A stretch of DNA of 64,000 nucleotides from an uncultured Caulobacter sp. GTDB taxonomy: Bacteria; Pseudomonadota; Alphaproteobacteria; Caulobacterales; Caulobacteraceae. Position numbers and translations under genes: made by a program. Positions 46,956 to 56,705 of this stretch are shown here, one piece after another. Below the pieces are notes generated by a model, which was not told the origin of the DNA, made no database searches, and was given only the letters and a program-made list of their open reading frames with translations. How positions within the stretch are numbered: the first letter of the stretch is position 1; each line of letters opens with the position of its first letter. Location: assembly GCF_947036865.1 (NCBI RefSeq), contig NZ_CAMQSF010000012.1:1-64000 (forward strand), given 5' to 3'.

Positions 46956-49456
46956 CGGCTGGTCTGGAACGCCCCAAGCTCGTCAAGATCGCGTTGCAGC
47001 CGATCTATCAGAGCTCGCGAGCGGGGCCGGCCGGCATTGGTCTCGGCAAGCTTCCGGAGAAGGTCGCGCTGAGCCTCCGAGCCGCGCAGTCGCGCCAGGG
47101 CTTTCTGGACAAGCTGGTCATCGATCACCTCCTCCGACGACCGGCCGAGATGATCGGTGGCGAAGGCGTGGTAACGGACGAACTCTTCGGCCAGTCGATA
47201 GCCAAAGCCAAGTCCGTGCGGCCCCAGCAAAGCGCTCAGATCCTGGAGAACCGGCCGACAGGCGCCGATAGAGGCGTTCAGCGCATCCTCTCGAGCTCCA
47301 AGCGTGTCGAAGAAGGATCCAAGATCGACATCAGACATGTCGATGACAACGGCCCGGTCCATCACCTTGTCGCTAAGCGTGCTGGTCGTCTCGTCGACGT
47401 TGATCGTGCCGACCAGGAAGAGGTTGTGCGGCACGCGAAGGCTTGCCGGAACTTCACCGCCCGTACTGCCGACCATCGGCACGCCGCTGGAGTGGAGGGA
47501 GATTTCGTTGCGGCTCTCGATCGCGCTCAGGATGTCGGAGAAATAATACTCGACCCTGGCGAGGTTCATCTCGTCGAGAATGACGAACACCGGTGAGGCT
47601 GGGTGGGCGGTCGCCACCAGCAGCGCCTCCAGGAACTTTGGCACGACGTACTGGCCTGACAACCGATCCTCATAGCCGGTCAGGCCGCTCGGGTCGGTCC
47701 ACTCAGGACGCACCGGACAGACAAACAGCAGCGGATCCGCGGCCTCCATGCTCTCAAGGCCATGGATCGTGCGCGCGTATTGCAGGGCCAGCTGCGTCTT
47801 ACCCGTCCCCGAAAGCCCGGACAGAATGACGAAATGTTTGTGCTGCAGGTGGTTGAGGCCGGCGTGGAAACGGTCGATCAGGGCGTCAGGGTAGACCCCG
47901 CCCAGCGCCGCAACACCACGGCGGATCGCCTGCGGCGAGACGTCTGCCGGCATCCGCTGCATAAGCGGGCCAACGCCGCTCTCCGACGACCACACCTTCA
48001 GCTCATGCACCTTCTCGCGGCCCACGAGGCGCCCCAGGTAGCCGACAAACTCCCGAGCCAGCAGACTGCGCCTTGCCGAAACGGTCGGCGGCCAGATCGC
48101 GAATTCAATCGATTCTACAGCCGCCGAACGGCTTCTGAGTGTCGGCTCGGCTGAGATCGATTCGAAGAAGTCATTGCTGAAACCAATCCTGCCTTCTTCG
48201 TTGAGGTAGAATTTGACGTTGTTGTTGATCCGCGACGGTCGATCACCCTCAGCCTTCCCCCCGTTACGCGCCTCGACATCCCGGTAGAGTTCGACCAGGC
48301 CGGCATCGAGGCTCTCACGGTCTTCGCTGACGGTGATCGCGAAGTAGACCTCGTCATATGGCGGAAACGTCAGGACAGAGGCGAAAACGTAAGCCGATGC
48401 CCCGCCGGCGCCCGTGATCACGTTCTTTGACGCGCCCTCCATGTTTGCCGTGCAGGCAAACAGTCCGCCCTCGAGGAGACGCGCGCTGTTCGAGAAGCCA
48501 AAATTGGTCGCGACCTTCGCATTAGGGCCGGCTTTTTCCGTGACGAAAGCGGTGAACTGCTTCTGCCGATCAGTGGAGGACTGCGCCGGCTGGGGCAGAT
48601 CGCCCAGCGGCAGGGTATTTTGCTTACTCACCACAGACTTACTCTCGCTCCCCTCATCGGAGCGCCACTTTGAGGCGAACTCAGCCTCATAGAAATCGAA
48701 ATCTGCACTCCCGCGCGCCTGCGCGATCGAATTCCGGATTTCGAAGAGCCGACGATCCCTGGCCGCCCGGTCTAACTGTTTTACCGCCGCCGGGTCATCG
48801 CCACCCAGGCCAACAATCACCCGGCGCTTGTCGGCGCCGCTCGAAATTCGCTCGAACACGTCGGGGAAGAGGAGGTGCTCGACGATATGCGAGAACTGGC
48901 GCGTGCCGTCGGAATGGACGCTGGCCAGAAACCCTGAAAAGGCCCAGGCGTCGCCCAGGACTTGAACCCTCTCTGGCGGGGGAAGGTCCTTCAGCCGGGC
49001 GACCAGGTCGAGAAGATAGGCAAACTCCCGAGGTCGGTGGGTATTGAAGGCCGTACCGGCCGAGCCAAGCCCCCCGAGAACATCGTCGCTCAGCCACTTT
49101 TCATCAGGAGCCGAATGCTTCGAGCGCCAGGACAGTACCTCATGCACAGTTTCCCGCTTCTTGTCCGCTCCGATATTCGAAGGAAACAGAAGCAGGATCC
49201 AGAGTAACTCGGCTGCGAGCTCATGGATGGCGTCAGCCTGACCAGTGAGCTGCCTTCTGAGCTTGGTGAGAAAGCTGTCCTGCCCATCCTCTGCGCCGTC
49301 CCGGAAGGCATTTCGCACCTGGGCGATGTTGGCGCCGGTCCAGAGACCGCGCCCCGCGAAAAGGGCCGATCCATCTGTCAGGAGACAGCTATGGCGCCAG
49401 TGCGCGGCGGCTGCGAATACCGCGTCCGCGGGATGATGAGGGTTGAATCTCGACAT
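46952..49456 (-). CDS. McrB-like AAA+ GTPase with MrcB/DUF3578-type N-terminus
   Basis: FVILSGLSGTGKTQLALQYARTIHG...FVILDEMNLARVEYYFSDILSAIESR...LFLVGTINVDETT. Confidence 0.92.
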   Translation of the reverse strand: MSRFNPHHPADAVFAAAAHWRHSCLLTDGSALFAGRGLWTGANIAQVRNAFRDGAEDGQDSFLTKLRRQLTGQADAIHELAAELLWILLLFPSNIGADKKRETVHEVLSWRSKHSAPDEKWLSDDVLGGLGSAGTAFNTHRPREFAYLLDLVARLKDLPPPERVQVLGDAWAFSGFLASVHSDGTRQFSHIVEHLLFPDVFERISSGADKRRVIVGLGGDDPAAVKQLDRAARDRRLFEIRNSIAQARGSADFDFYEAEFASKWRSDEGSESKSVVSKQNTLPLGDLPQPAQSSTDRQKQFTAFVTEKAGPNAKVATNFGFSNSARLLEGGLFACTANMEGASKNVITGAGGASAYVFASVLTFPPYDEVYFAITVSEDRESLDAGLVELYRDVEARNGGKAEGDRPSRINNNVKFYLNEEGRIGFSNDFFESISAEPTLRSRSAAVESIEFAIWPPTVSARRSLLAREFVGYLGRLVGREKVHELKVWSSESGVGPLMQRMPADVSPQAIRRGVAALGGVYPDALIDRFHAGLNHLQHKHFVILSGLSGTGKTQLALQYARTIHGLESMEAADPLLFVCPVRPEWTDPSGLTGYEDRLSGQYVVPKFLEALLVATAHPASPVFVILDEMNLARVEYYFSDILSAIESRNEISLHSSGVPMVGSTGGEVPASLRVPHNLFLVGTINVDETTSTLSDKVMDRAVVIDMSDVDLGSFFDTLGAREDALNASIGACRPVLQDLSALLGPHGLGFGYRLAEEFVRYHAFATDHLGRSSEEVIDDQLVQKALARLRGSEAQRDLLRKLAETNAGRPRSRALIDRLQRDLDELGAFQTSR

Positions 49457-49463
49457 CCCTGCT

Positions 49464-50969
49464 TCAGCCCGCTTCGGCCGAGGGGCGGACCAGATCTGAA
49501 CCGCGCGCCAGAGCCGACCGCAGCGTTGCGAGCATCTCGGTCGCGACAGCCTTGGACAGCAGCGGAGGCACGGCGTTGCCGATCTGCTTGAACGCCGGAT
49601 TCATCGTCCCGGAAAATACAAATCCATCCGGAAAGGACTGAAGCCGCGCGGCCTCGCGAACCGATATGGTCCGAGCCTGAGCGCTGTCGTAGTGAATGTG
49701 GCTGTAGCTGTCCTTACCCAGGTGCGCCATAAGCGTGCGCGCCGGCAGGTCAGGCTCCATCTTGCGCCACTTGTTGGGGAATTTTCCAACGTCGTAGGGC
49801 GGGACGATGGAGTCGCGCAGGTTCTGCCATGCGGCAGATCCCTTCCTCGGCGCGGAGCCGGTCTCGCGACGCAGGGCCTCCAGCGCTTCCTCAAACATGC
49901 GCAGCGCATGGGCGTGCGCCTGAGGATACTGATCTCCGGGATTGAGGCGAGCGAACAGCTTCCAGTCGCGGGGCAGATAACGGATGACGTGATCGCGCAC
50001 GCCATCGCTGTTCTCCCGACCGCTCCAGCCCCGCATAAGGGCGCCGTAGCTCCCGGCACGCGCCTTGCCGCCGTAGGGGATCAGTTCATCGAACCTGCGC
50101 GCCCCCTTGGTAAGCTTTCCCTCGAGATGCAGCGTGATCGGCGGCAGGTCCTCAAGCGCCGCCTTGGCGGTGATCGCTGGCGGCAGAGACGGATCAGCTT
50201 CAGGCGGATCCATGTAGCTGACCGGCTCTCCGCTCGTTGACCGGCGGTTCAGGAGTTTCAGCGCCACCTGCCGGCTGCCCGCGTAGCCGGGGGGCAGCTT
50301 CATGTAGTGGGTGGGCTGCGGGAAGCTGATTTCGGCGCCGAGTTCCTTGCGATAGGCGATCAGGATCATCCGCTCGCGCATCTGGGGAACGCCGAAGTAC
50401 GAGGCATTGAGCAGCGTATAGCCCGCGACGTACCCCTTATCGCGCAGGACCTCGCACGTCTCCTCAGCGATATTCTGGCCGCCATGATTGAGCATGTCCG
50501 GCACATTTTCCATCAGAAGCGCCAGAGGCTGGAACGCTTCCACATAGTGCAGGTACTCCAGATAGAGGCGGGCCCGAGGATCGTGCTTGAACGCCTCGGG
50601 ATGCTCATCGATCTCCCGCAGCTTTGAGCGCCCGACGCGCGCGAACGCCTGACACGGCGGCCCGCCCACAATGACGTCGATCGCGGAAGAGACGCCGCCC
50701 AGCTCCAGATCCTCCGCGAGCTGTTCAGGCGAGAGTCTGGTGATATCGCGAGGCTGAGCGTGTCGCGGGTCGCCCGGGTGAAAGTTGGCGCCATGCGACG
50801 CGGCCGCATCGCGATCAAACTCAACCGCCGCGGCGATTTCAAACCCAGCCGCCTGGAATCCGAGGGAGATGCCACCGCAGCCGGCGAAGAGATCGAGCAC
50901 CCTTGGGGCCCCGCCGGCCTGCAGGCGAGCGATTTTTGACAGTATGGTCTGGCGCGTATCGACAGTCAT
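49464..50969 (-). CDS. DNA (cytosine-5) methyltransferase (second copy)
   Basis: RVLDLFAGCGGISLGFQAAGFEIAAAVEFD...GGPPCQAFARVGRSK...LLMENVPDML. Confidence 0.95.
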   Translation of the reverse strand: MTVDTRQTILSKIARLQAGGAPRVLDLFAGCGGISLGFQAAGFEIAAAVEFDRDAAASHGANFHPGDPRHAQPRDITRLSPEQLAEDLELGGVSSAIDVIVGGPPCQAFARVGRSKLREIDEHPEAFKHDPRARLYLEYLHYVEAFQPLALLMENVPDMLNHGGQNIAEETCEVLRDKGYVAGYTLLNASYFGVPQMRERMILIAYRKELGAEISFPQPTHYMKLPPGYAGSRQVALKLLNRRSTSGEPVSYMDPPEADPSLPPAITAKAALEDLPPITLHLEGKLTKGARRFDELIPYGGKARAGSYGALMRGWSGRENSDGVRDHVIRYLPRDWKLFARLNPGDQYPQAHAHALRMFEEALEALRRETGSAPRKGSAAWQNLRDSIVPPYDVGKFPNKWRKMEPDLPARTLMAHLGKDSYSHIHYDSAQARTISVREAARLQSFPDGFVFSGTMNPAFKQIGNAVPPLLSKAVATEMLATLRSALARGSDLVRPSAEAG

Positions 50970-51148
50970 CCCACTGCCCTCCGGACAACCTGCAACGGCT
51001 GGATTTCGAACTGCTCACGGTCCAGGTGCTCCCGGATGAGGCGGGCGATCAGTGTCGACTTCTTATGGCCGGTCTGGCTGCAGTAGCGTTCAAATCTCTC
51101 TGCTTCCGCCGGCTGCAGAAGAACCTGCACGCGCGCCACGTCGCTCAT
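50966..51148 (-). CDS. ribbon-helix-helix protein, first gene of McrB/Dcm operon
   Basis: MSDVARVQVLLQPAEAERFERYCSQTGHKKSTLIARLIREHLDRE; 4-bp overlap with dcm. Confidence 0.8.
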   Translation of the reverse strand: MSDVARVQVLLQPAEAERFERYCSQTGHKKSTLIARLIREHLDREQFEIQPLQVVRRAVG

Positions 51149-51209
51149 TTCGAATCACCTTTTGTTCCTCCTCAGGAGTGAGGGAGCGGCGATCCGGGGT
51201 CAACAGAAC

Positions 51210-51228
51210 TGCACAAAAATGCACAACA
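51210..51228. promoter_or_regulatory. Candidate RHH operator
   Basis: TGCACAAAAATGCACAACA, direct TGCACAA repeats with 10-bp period, upstream of the RHH gene. Confidence 0.4.
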
Positions 51229-51257
51229 CTCATCTCGCGCTGAGTAGCGCCCTGAGG

Positions 51258-51530
51258 TCATGCTCTGCCAGCGCCTGAGCCCGCCGGCGCCAGGATGTTC
51301 ATGCGCTCCTGCCCACTGGGCCAGAAGACGACGAATGTTGCGTCAGGATACGCCTCGGAACTGCAGGTCAGCTCCACAGGCTGATCCCGTACAATCTCAA
51401 TCCCGGATGCTTTCGCCGACGCGATGAGCAACGCCTCGAGTTCACGCGGAGCTTCCATCATCGCCAGTTCCCTCAAGGGGAGCCTGACGTCGGCGAAGGG
51501 GTATTCTCCGTCTGGAAGCTGGGTCGTCAC
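51258..51530 (-). CDS. small hypothetical protein
   Basis: VTTQLPDGEYPFADVRLPLRELAMMEAPRELEALLIASAKASGIEIVRDQPVELTC. Confidence 0.5.
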   Translation of the reverse strand: MTTQLPDGEYPFADVRLPLRELAMMEAPRELEALLIASAKASGIEIVRDQPVELTCSSEAYPDATFVVFWPSGQERMNILAPAGSGAGRA

Positions 51531-51983
51531 GCGCGGGCTCTCACAGGCTGCGCGCCGAGGATAGAGAGTCGGGGACACATGGCAACGGCTTGCGGATGAT
51601 CTCAAGGCGCCTACTGTCACATGGCGGGCGCCGCCCTATAGGCGCCGATCTGGAGCCGGGGGTCATCGGCGGCGGTCGGCGCTGAAGTCGGCGGGCCTTC
51701 GTCATCGCGAGGTTTCCAACGCCCGCCCCCATTTTCGCCTAACGACGATCCCTGGCTTGCGCGCCAGTCCTCTTTGATTCAGGATTTCGACGCTCGCGCC
51801 TTGCGCGCGGGTGGGGCGTGGAAACCCCGTGCGATGCCTAAGTGCCATAGCGACGCGCCGATCAAAGCGGCGCGCCGACAGCGCCCGCGCCCCCGGGCGC
51901 GCCCTCGCGTCCGTGTCTTGCGGCCGCGCGCCCTTGCCCGCCATCGAGTTTCCAGGCGCCCCGTCCAACCGACGGAGTAGGCG

Positions 51984-52526
51984 ATGGACCCCAAGCTTCC
52001 GCGCGTTGCGACCCAGCCCGAGGGCGGCTGGGACGACCGCGATGATCTGGACAGGCTTTACAGGCGCTATGCGCCCTGGCTTGGCGCGATGCTGCGCCGG
52101 CGCTTTGGACGCGGCATCGACGCGGACGCCGACGACGTCGTGCAGGAAACCTATGCTCGCCTGGCCCCACGCAACACGAATGAGATCCGCAGCCCCCAGG
52201 CCTTGCTCATGCGGGTGGCCTCCAATCTGGCCAAGGATCTGCTCCGTCGGCGCGCCGTCCGCGCCCGCCATGCCGAGGCGGTTCAGTCCGGTCCCGGCGA
52301 GCCGGGGGCTACCGCCACGCCCATGGAAGATCTTCTCGTCAGGGAGCTGATCCTGTCGATCCCCGAGCGGTATCGGGACGTCTTCGTCTTGAGCCGTTTC
52401 GAGGGTTTGACTTATGAAGAGATCGCTACACGCTGTGGTTTATCGGTGAAAGCGGTGGAGTGGCGGCTGAACAAGGCCCTCGAACACTGTATCGTGCGCT
52501 TGCAGGACGAAGCGGAAGACGCCTGA
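51984..52526 (+). CDS. ECF sigma factor (FecI-like)
   Basis: DDLDRLYRRYAPWLGAMLRRRFG..ADDVVQETYARLA...IPERYRDVFVLSRFEGLTYEEIATRCGLSVKAVEWRLNKALEH. Confidence 0.93.
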   Translation: MDPKLPRVATQPEGGWDDRDDLDRLYRRYAPWLGAMLRRRFGRGIDADADDVVQETYARLAPRNTNEIRSPQALLMRVASNLAKDLLRRRAVRARHAEAVQSGPGEPGATATPMEDLLVRELILSIPERYRDVFVLSRFEGLTYEEIATRCGLSVKAVEWRLNKALEHCIVRLQDEAEDA

Positions 52527-52527
52527 C

Positions 52528-53523
52528 ATGAGCCCTTCGACCGTCCCTTCGAACCAGGCCAGGAGCGAGGCGAGCGCGTGGTTCGCCCGTCTGAACAAGC
52601 GCGCCGTGCCCGCCGCCGACATGGAAGCCTTTCAGGCGTGGCGTCGCCTGCCCGGCAACAGGGCAGCCTATGACGAGGTCGACGCCTTCTGGCGTCGCAG
52701 TCAGGCTGTTCACGGGGATTCCGACATCCAGGCTGCTATTTCGTCGGCGCACGCGCGCGCCAGGAGCAAGCCTCGCAGACCCGCGGGCCTGGTCGCTGGC
52801 CTCGGCGCGGCCTTCGCCCTGGCGCTGGTGGTCGTGGGCGGCGTGGCCGGCTATCGGCTCTATGGACCGGCCACTTACGAGACCCGCGTGGGCGAGCAGC
52901 GGCTGGTGCGTCTGAGCGACGACTCCACGGTGATGCTCGACACCGACAGCAAGGTGCTCGTGCGCTACGACCGGGGTCACCGCAATCTTGAGCTTCTCGA
53001 AGGACGCGCGATGTTCGAGGTCGCCCACGACGCGGCCCGGCCATTCGTCGTGCGAGCTGGAAACACCTCGGTGACGGCGCTGGGCACAAGGTTCGACGTT
53101 CGCCGCGCCGACGGCGGCGCCGAGGTCACCCTGGTCAGGGGCTCGGTTGAGGTGCGCGAGGCCAAGGGCGCCGCGCCGGTCGTCTGGCGGCTTTCGCCCG
53201 GCCAGGGTCTGTCGACGGCGGCCCCCACGCCTCGGCCGGTCTCTGTCGATCTCCCGACCGAGACGAGCTGGACGACGGGACGCCTGGTGTTCAACCGCGT
53301 GCCGCTCAAGGCGGCTGTGGCCGAGGTCAACCGCTACGACCGGCGCAAGATCGTTCTCGACGTCGGCCCGCTCGACGCAGCCCTGATCAGCGGAACCTTC
53401 GACGTCGGCGACACCGACACCTTCGTGAGCTCGGTGGCGGAGATGAACGATTTCGTGGTCCAGCGCTCGGGCGACGGGCCCATCCGGCTGGCGCGCGGCC
53501 CCGCGCCGCCGGCTACCCCCTGA
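52528..53523 (+). CDS. FecR family anti-sigma factor
   Basis: DUF4880 N-terminus, TM, GEQRLVRLSDDSTVMLDTDSKVLVRYDRGHRNLELLEGRAMFEVAHD. Confidence 0.93.
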   Translation: MSPSTVPSNQARSEASAWFARLNKRAVPAADMEAFQAWRRLPGNRAAYDEVDAFWRRSQAVHGDSDIQAAISSAHARARSKPRRPAGLVAGLGAAFALALVVVGGVAGYRLYGPATYETRVGEQRLVRLSDDSTVMLDTDSKVLVRYDRGHRNLELLEGRAMFEVAHDAARPFVVRAGNTSVTALGTRFDVRRADGGAEVTLVRGSVEVREAKGAAPVVWRLSPGQGLSTAAPTPRPVSVDLPTETSWTTGRLVFNRVPLKAAVAEVNRYDRRKIVLDVGPLDAALISGTFDVGDTDTFVSSVAEMNDFVVQRSGDGPIRLARGPAPPATP

Positions 53524-53645
53524 AATTCTTTTTCGCGGCGACAGGAATGAGCCGGAGATGGCGCGTCTGAGCCACGATGCCATGCGCCGTGCACAGAAGA
53601 TCCGTCACACGACGGACGCCGGGCCGGTGTCGGAGGGGACCGATC

Positions 53646-56600
53646 TTGCCTAGCACCACCTTGAAACACCGCCTGCTCGCGAGCCTGGCCGCCACGCTGC
53701 TGGGGACGGCATGCGCGGCTCAGGCCATGGCCGCGCCGACCGAGCAGAACCAGGTCGTCGCGTTCAACATCCCGCCCGGGCCTCTTGAGCCGGCGCTACA
53801 GGCCTTCGCCGCTCAGAGCGGCCGCCAGATCCTGTTCGCGCCGGAGCTGGTCGCGGGCCTGACGACCGCGGGCGTTCGCGGAAGCCTGACACCCGAGGCG
53901 GCCATCGCACAACTGGTGGCCGGAGCGCCCCTCGAGATCCGGCGCGGCGGCAAGAGTGGGTTTGTCCTGAAGGCGCGCGCCGTCGCGGCGGGAGGCGACA
54001 CAACCGCCCCTTTTGAAGCGACCGGGGAAGGCCCCGCCAACGAGGTCGCCGAACTGCTGGTCACGGGATCGCTGATCCGCGGGGCGAGGGACGGCGCCTC
54101 GCCCGTCGTCGCCTTCGACCGCGAGGCGATCGACCGCGCCGGCCACGGCAACCTCGCCGAAGCCCTCGCGGCCCTGCCGCAGAACTTTGGCGGCGGTGCG
54201 AGCCCGGCCAGTCAGTTGCTCGGCTCGGACCGAACCTTCGTCAACGACACGGCGGCCTCGGGCGTCAACCTGCGAGGCCTGGGCAACTCCGCGACCCTGG
54301 TGCTGCTCAACGGCCGGCGCATGGCCGGGACCGGCCTGAAGGGCAATTTCGCGGATGTCTCGGCGATCCCCACCGGGGCCATTGACCGCGTCGAAGTGCT
54401 GCTGGACGGCGCCTCGGCGCTCTACGGCGCGGATGCGGTGGGCGGTGTCGTCAACGTCATCCTGCGCCAGACGTTCGAGGGGGCCGAGACCCGTCTGCGA
54501 TCGAGCCTTGCCCAGAGGGGCGACGCGGCCGAGCTGCAGTTCGGCCAGACCTTCGGCGCGCGCTGGAGCGGAGGCCGCGCCGTGGTTTCGGCGGAGTATT
54601 ATCAACGCGACGCCCTGGCCGCCTCGGCACGCGCCCAGACCGCAAGCAGCGACCTGCGTCCGCTGGGCGGGACCGACCACCGGGTCCAGTTCGCCAATCC
54701 CGGGAACATCGTCGCCTACAGCGCAGCGGCCGGGGCCTATGTGCCGGTCTACGCCATCCCGTCCAGGGGCGTCGGGCTCAAACCCTCCGATTTCGTGGCG
54801 GGGGCGATGAACTTCGGCGAGCCCCGCGCGGGATCTGACACGCTGCCCGATCAGGAGCGCGTCAGCCTCTATGCGACGCTCGGCCAGACCCTGGGCGCGG
54901 TCGAACTGTCCGCCGACGCGCTTTACACCCACCGCAAGTTCAGCTTCGCCCAGGGCGGTTCCTCCTCGATCATCACCGTCACCAGCGCCAACCCCTATTT
55001 CGTGCCGATCGCGGGGGAGGCCTCACAGTTGATCGCCTATGACTTCGTCGGCGTGCTCGGCTCAAACCGGCTCGAGGGCACGGCCGAGAACCTTGGCCTG
55101 TCGCTCGGCGCGGCCCGCGATTTCGGGCGCACCTGGCGCGGCGAAGTCTACGCGGCGTTCTCGACGGACAAGGGTGAGCGCAACCAGGACCAGGCGCTCA
55201 ATTCCGGCTTCCTGCGCGAGGCTCTGGGCTCGGTCGCCGATGATCCTTCGACAACCTATTCGGCCGCGCGCGACGGCTACTTCAATCCCTATGGCGACGG
55301 CGCGGCGAACAGTGATGTGGTCAAGGCCTTCATCCGCAGCGGCTACCAGCACCACTGGCGACGCAACCGCGTTTCCTCGGTCAACCTGAAGCTCGACGGT
55401 ACGCTGGCGGAACTTCCAGGCGGCGCGCTGAAGCTCGCGGCCGGGGGGCAGTTGCGCAAGGAGGACTTTCTTGTTCGCAACGCCTACCTGACCTCGGGCG
55501 CCAGGGTGACGACGACGGACGGCACGCTGTTCGAACGTGACGTCCGCTCAGCCTTCGCCGAACTGCGCGTGCCGATCTTCGGCCCTCACCAGGACATCCC
55601 TGGCCTGCGCCGCCTGGAGCTTTCGCTCGCCGGCCGCATCGAGCGCTACAGCGACTTCGGGGTGAGCCGAAATCCCAAGGTCGGCGTGGTCTGGGAGCCG
55701 GTCGAGGGCGTCAGGTTCCGAACCAGCTACGGCACCTCGTTCCGCGCGCCCACCCTGGCCGACATCAACGAGCCCTATGTGATCAGCGCCGCCTTCGTGC
55801 CCGACGTGACGGGCAACACGTTGAGCCTGATCCAGACGGGCGGGAACCTTGGCCTGCGGCCCGAGACCGCGCGGTCGTGGACGACCGGCGTCGACCTGAC
55901 GCCAGCCTCCCGTCCCGGGGTCCGACTGGGCGTCACCTACTTCGACACGCGGTTTTCCAACCAGGTCGGACATCCGGTCTACGAGGACATCCTCAACGCC
56001 CTGAAGAACCCGATCTACAAGGACTTCGTTCGACGGCTCAGCGCCAGCAACGCCGGCGATGTCGCCGCTGCTCAGGCGCTCATCGACGCGGCGACGAGTT
56101 CGACGCCAAAACTGTTCCCCGCCAACGCCTATGGCACGATCATCGATGCGCGGAACCTCAACGCCGGTGAGCTGGACGTGCGCGGCCTCGACATCAGCGG
56201 CGCCTGGCCCGCCAGGCTCGGCGGTGAGACGCTCAGCCTGACCGCGAGCGTGTCATACCTGTTCGAGTACAGCCGGCGCATCAGCCCCTCGGCGCCCTCG
56301 ACATCCTTCGTCGACACTGCTGGTTTCCCCGTCGACCTGCGCGCCGTGGCCGGGGCCAGTTGGACCCACGGGCCACTCCTGGCCAACCTCTCCGTCCGCT
56401 ATGTCGACGATTACCGATCGACGACGGGCCAGAGGATCGGCTCGTGGACCACGACTGATGTGCTGATGCGCTGGACCGCGCCAGCGTCAGCGGGTCCGCT
56501 CCGCGGCGTTACGGCCAGCCTGTCGGTCCAGAACCTGCTGGGGACAAAGGCGCCGTTCTACGACTCGTTCGACGGGGTGGGCTACGACCCGACCAACGCC

Positions 56601-56648
56601 GACGTGTTGGGCCGCGTGGTCGCCCTACAGCTGAACAAGCGCTGGTAG
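53646..56648 (+). CDS. TonB-dependent receptor with STN domain
   Basis: NIPPGPLEPALQAFAAQSGRQILFAPELV (STN), plug and barrel; TTG start inferred from signal peptide. Confidence 0.93.
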   Translation: MPSTTLKHRLLASLAATLLGTACAAQAMAAPTEQNQVVAFNIPPGPLEPALQAFAAQSGRQILFAPELVAGLTTAGVRGSLTPEAAIAQLVAGAPLEIRRGGKSGFVLKARAVAAGGDTTAPFEATGEGPANEVAELLVTGSLIRGARDGASPVVAFDREAIDRAGHGNLAEALAALPQNFGGGASPASQLLGSDRTFVNDTAASGVNLRGLGNSATLVLLNGRRMAGTGLKGNFADVSAIPTGAIDRVEVLLDGASALYGADAVGGVVNVILRQTFEGAETRLRSSLAQRGDAAELQFGQTFGARWSGGRAVVSAEYYQRDALAASARAQTASSDLRPLGGTDHRVQFANPGNIVAYSAAAGAYVPVYAIPSRGVGLKPSDFVAGAMNFGEPRAGSDTLPDQERVSLYATLGQTLGAVELSADALYTHRKFSFAQGGSSSIITVTSANPYFVPIAGEASQLIAYDFVGVLGSNRLEGTAENLGLSLGAARDFGRTWRGEVYAAFSTDKGERNQDQALNSGFLREALGSVADDPSTTYSAARDGYFNPYGDGAANSDVVKAFIRSGYQHHWRRNRVSSVNLKLDGTLAELPGGALKLAAGGQLRKEDFLVRNAYLTSGARVTTTDGTLFERDVRSAFAELRVPIFGPHQDIPGLRRLELSLAGRIERYSDFGVSRNPKVGVVWEPVEGVRFRTSYGTSFRAPTLADINEPYVISAAFVPDVTGNTLSLIQTGGNLGLRPETARSWTTGVDLTPASRPGVRLGVTYFDTRFSNQVGHPVYEDILNALKNPIYKDFVRRLSASNAGDVAAAQALIDAATSSTPKLFPANAYGTIIDARNLNAGELDVRGLDISGAWPARLGGETLSLTASVSYLFEYSRRISPSAPSTSFVDTAGFPVDLRAVAGASWTHGPLLANLSVRYVDDYRSTTGQRIGSWTTTDVLMRWTAPASAGPLRGVTASLSVQNLLGTKAPFYDSFDGVGYDPTNADVLGRVVALQLNKRW

Positions 56649-56705
56649 CGCCGGGCGGGGGCGCCCGGCGCGTCCCCGCCTTCCTCCATAGAGAAGGTCA
56701 ACTCC

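Noticed and set aside
51774-51994. Arg/Pro-rich ORFs upstream of the ECF sigma gene
   Set aside because: Low-complexity composition on both strands with no recognisable domain; likely non-coding.
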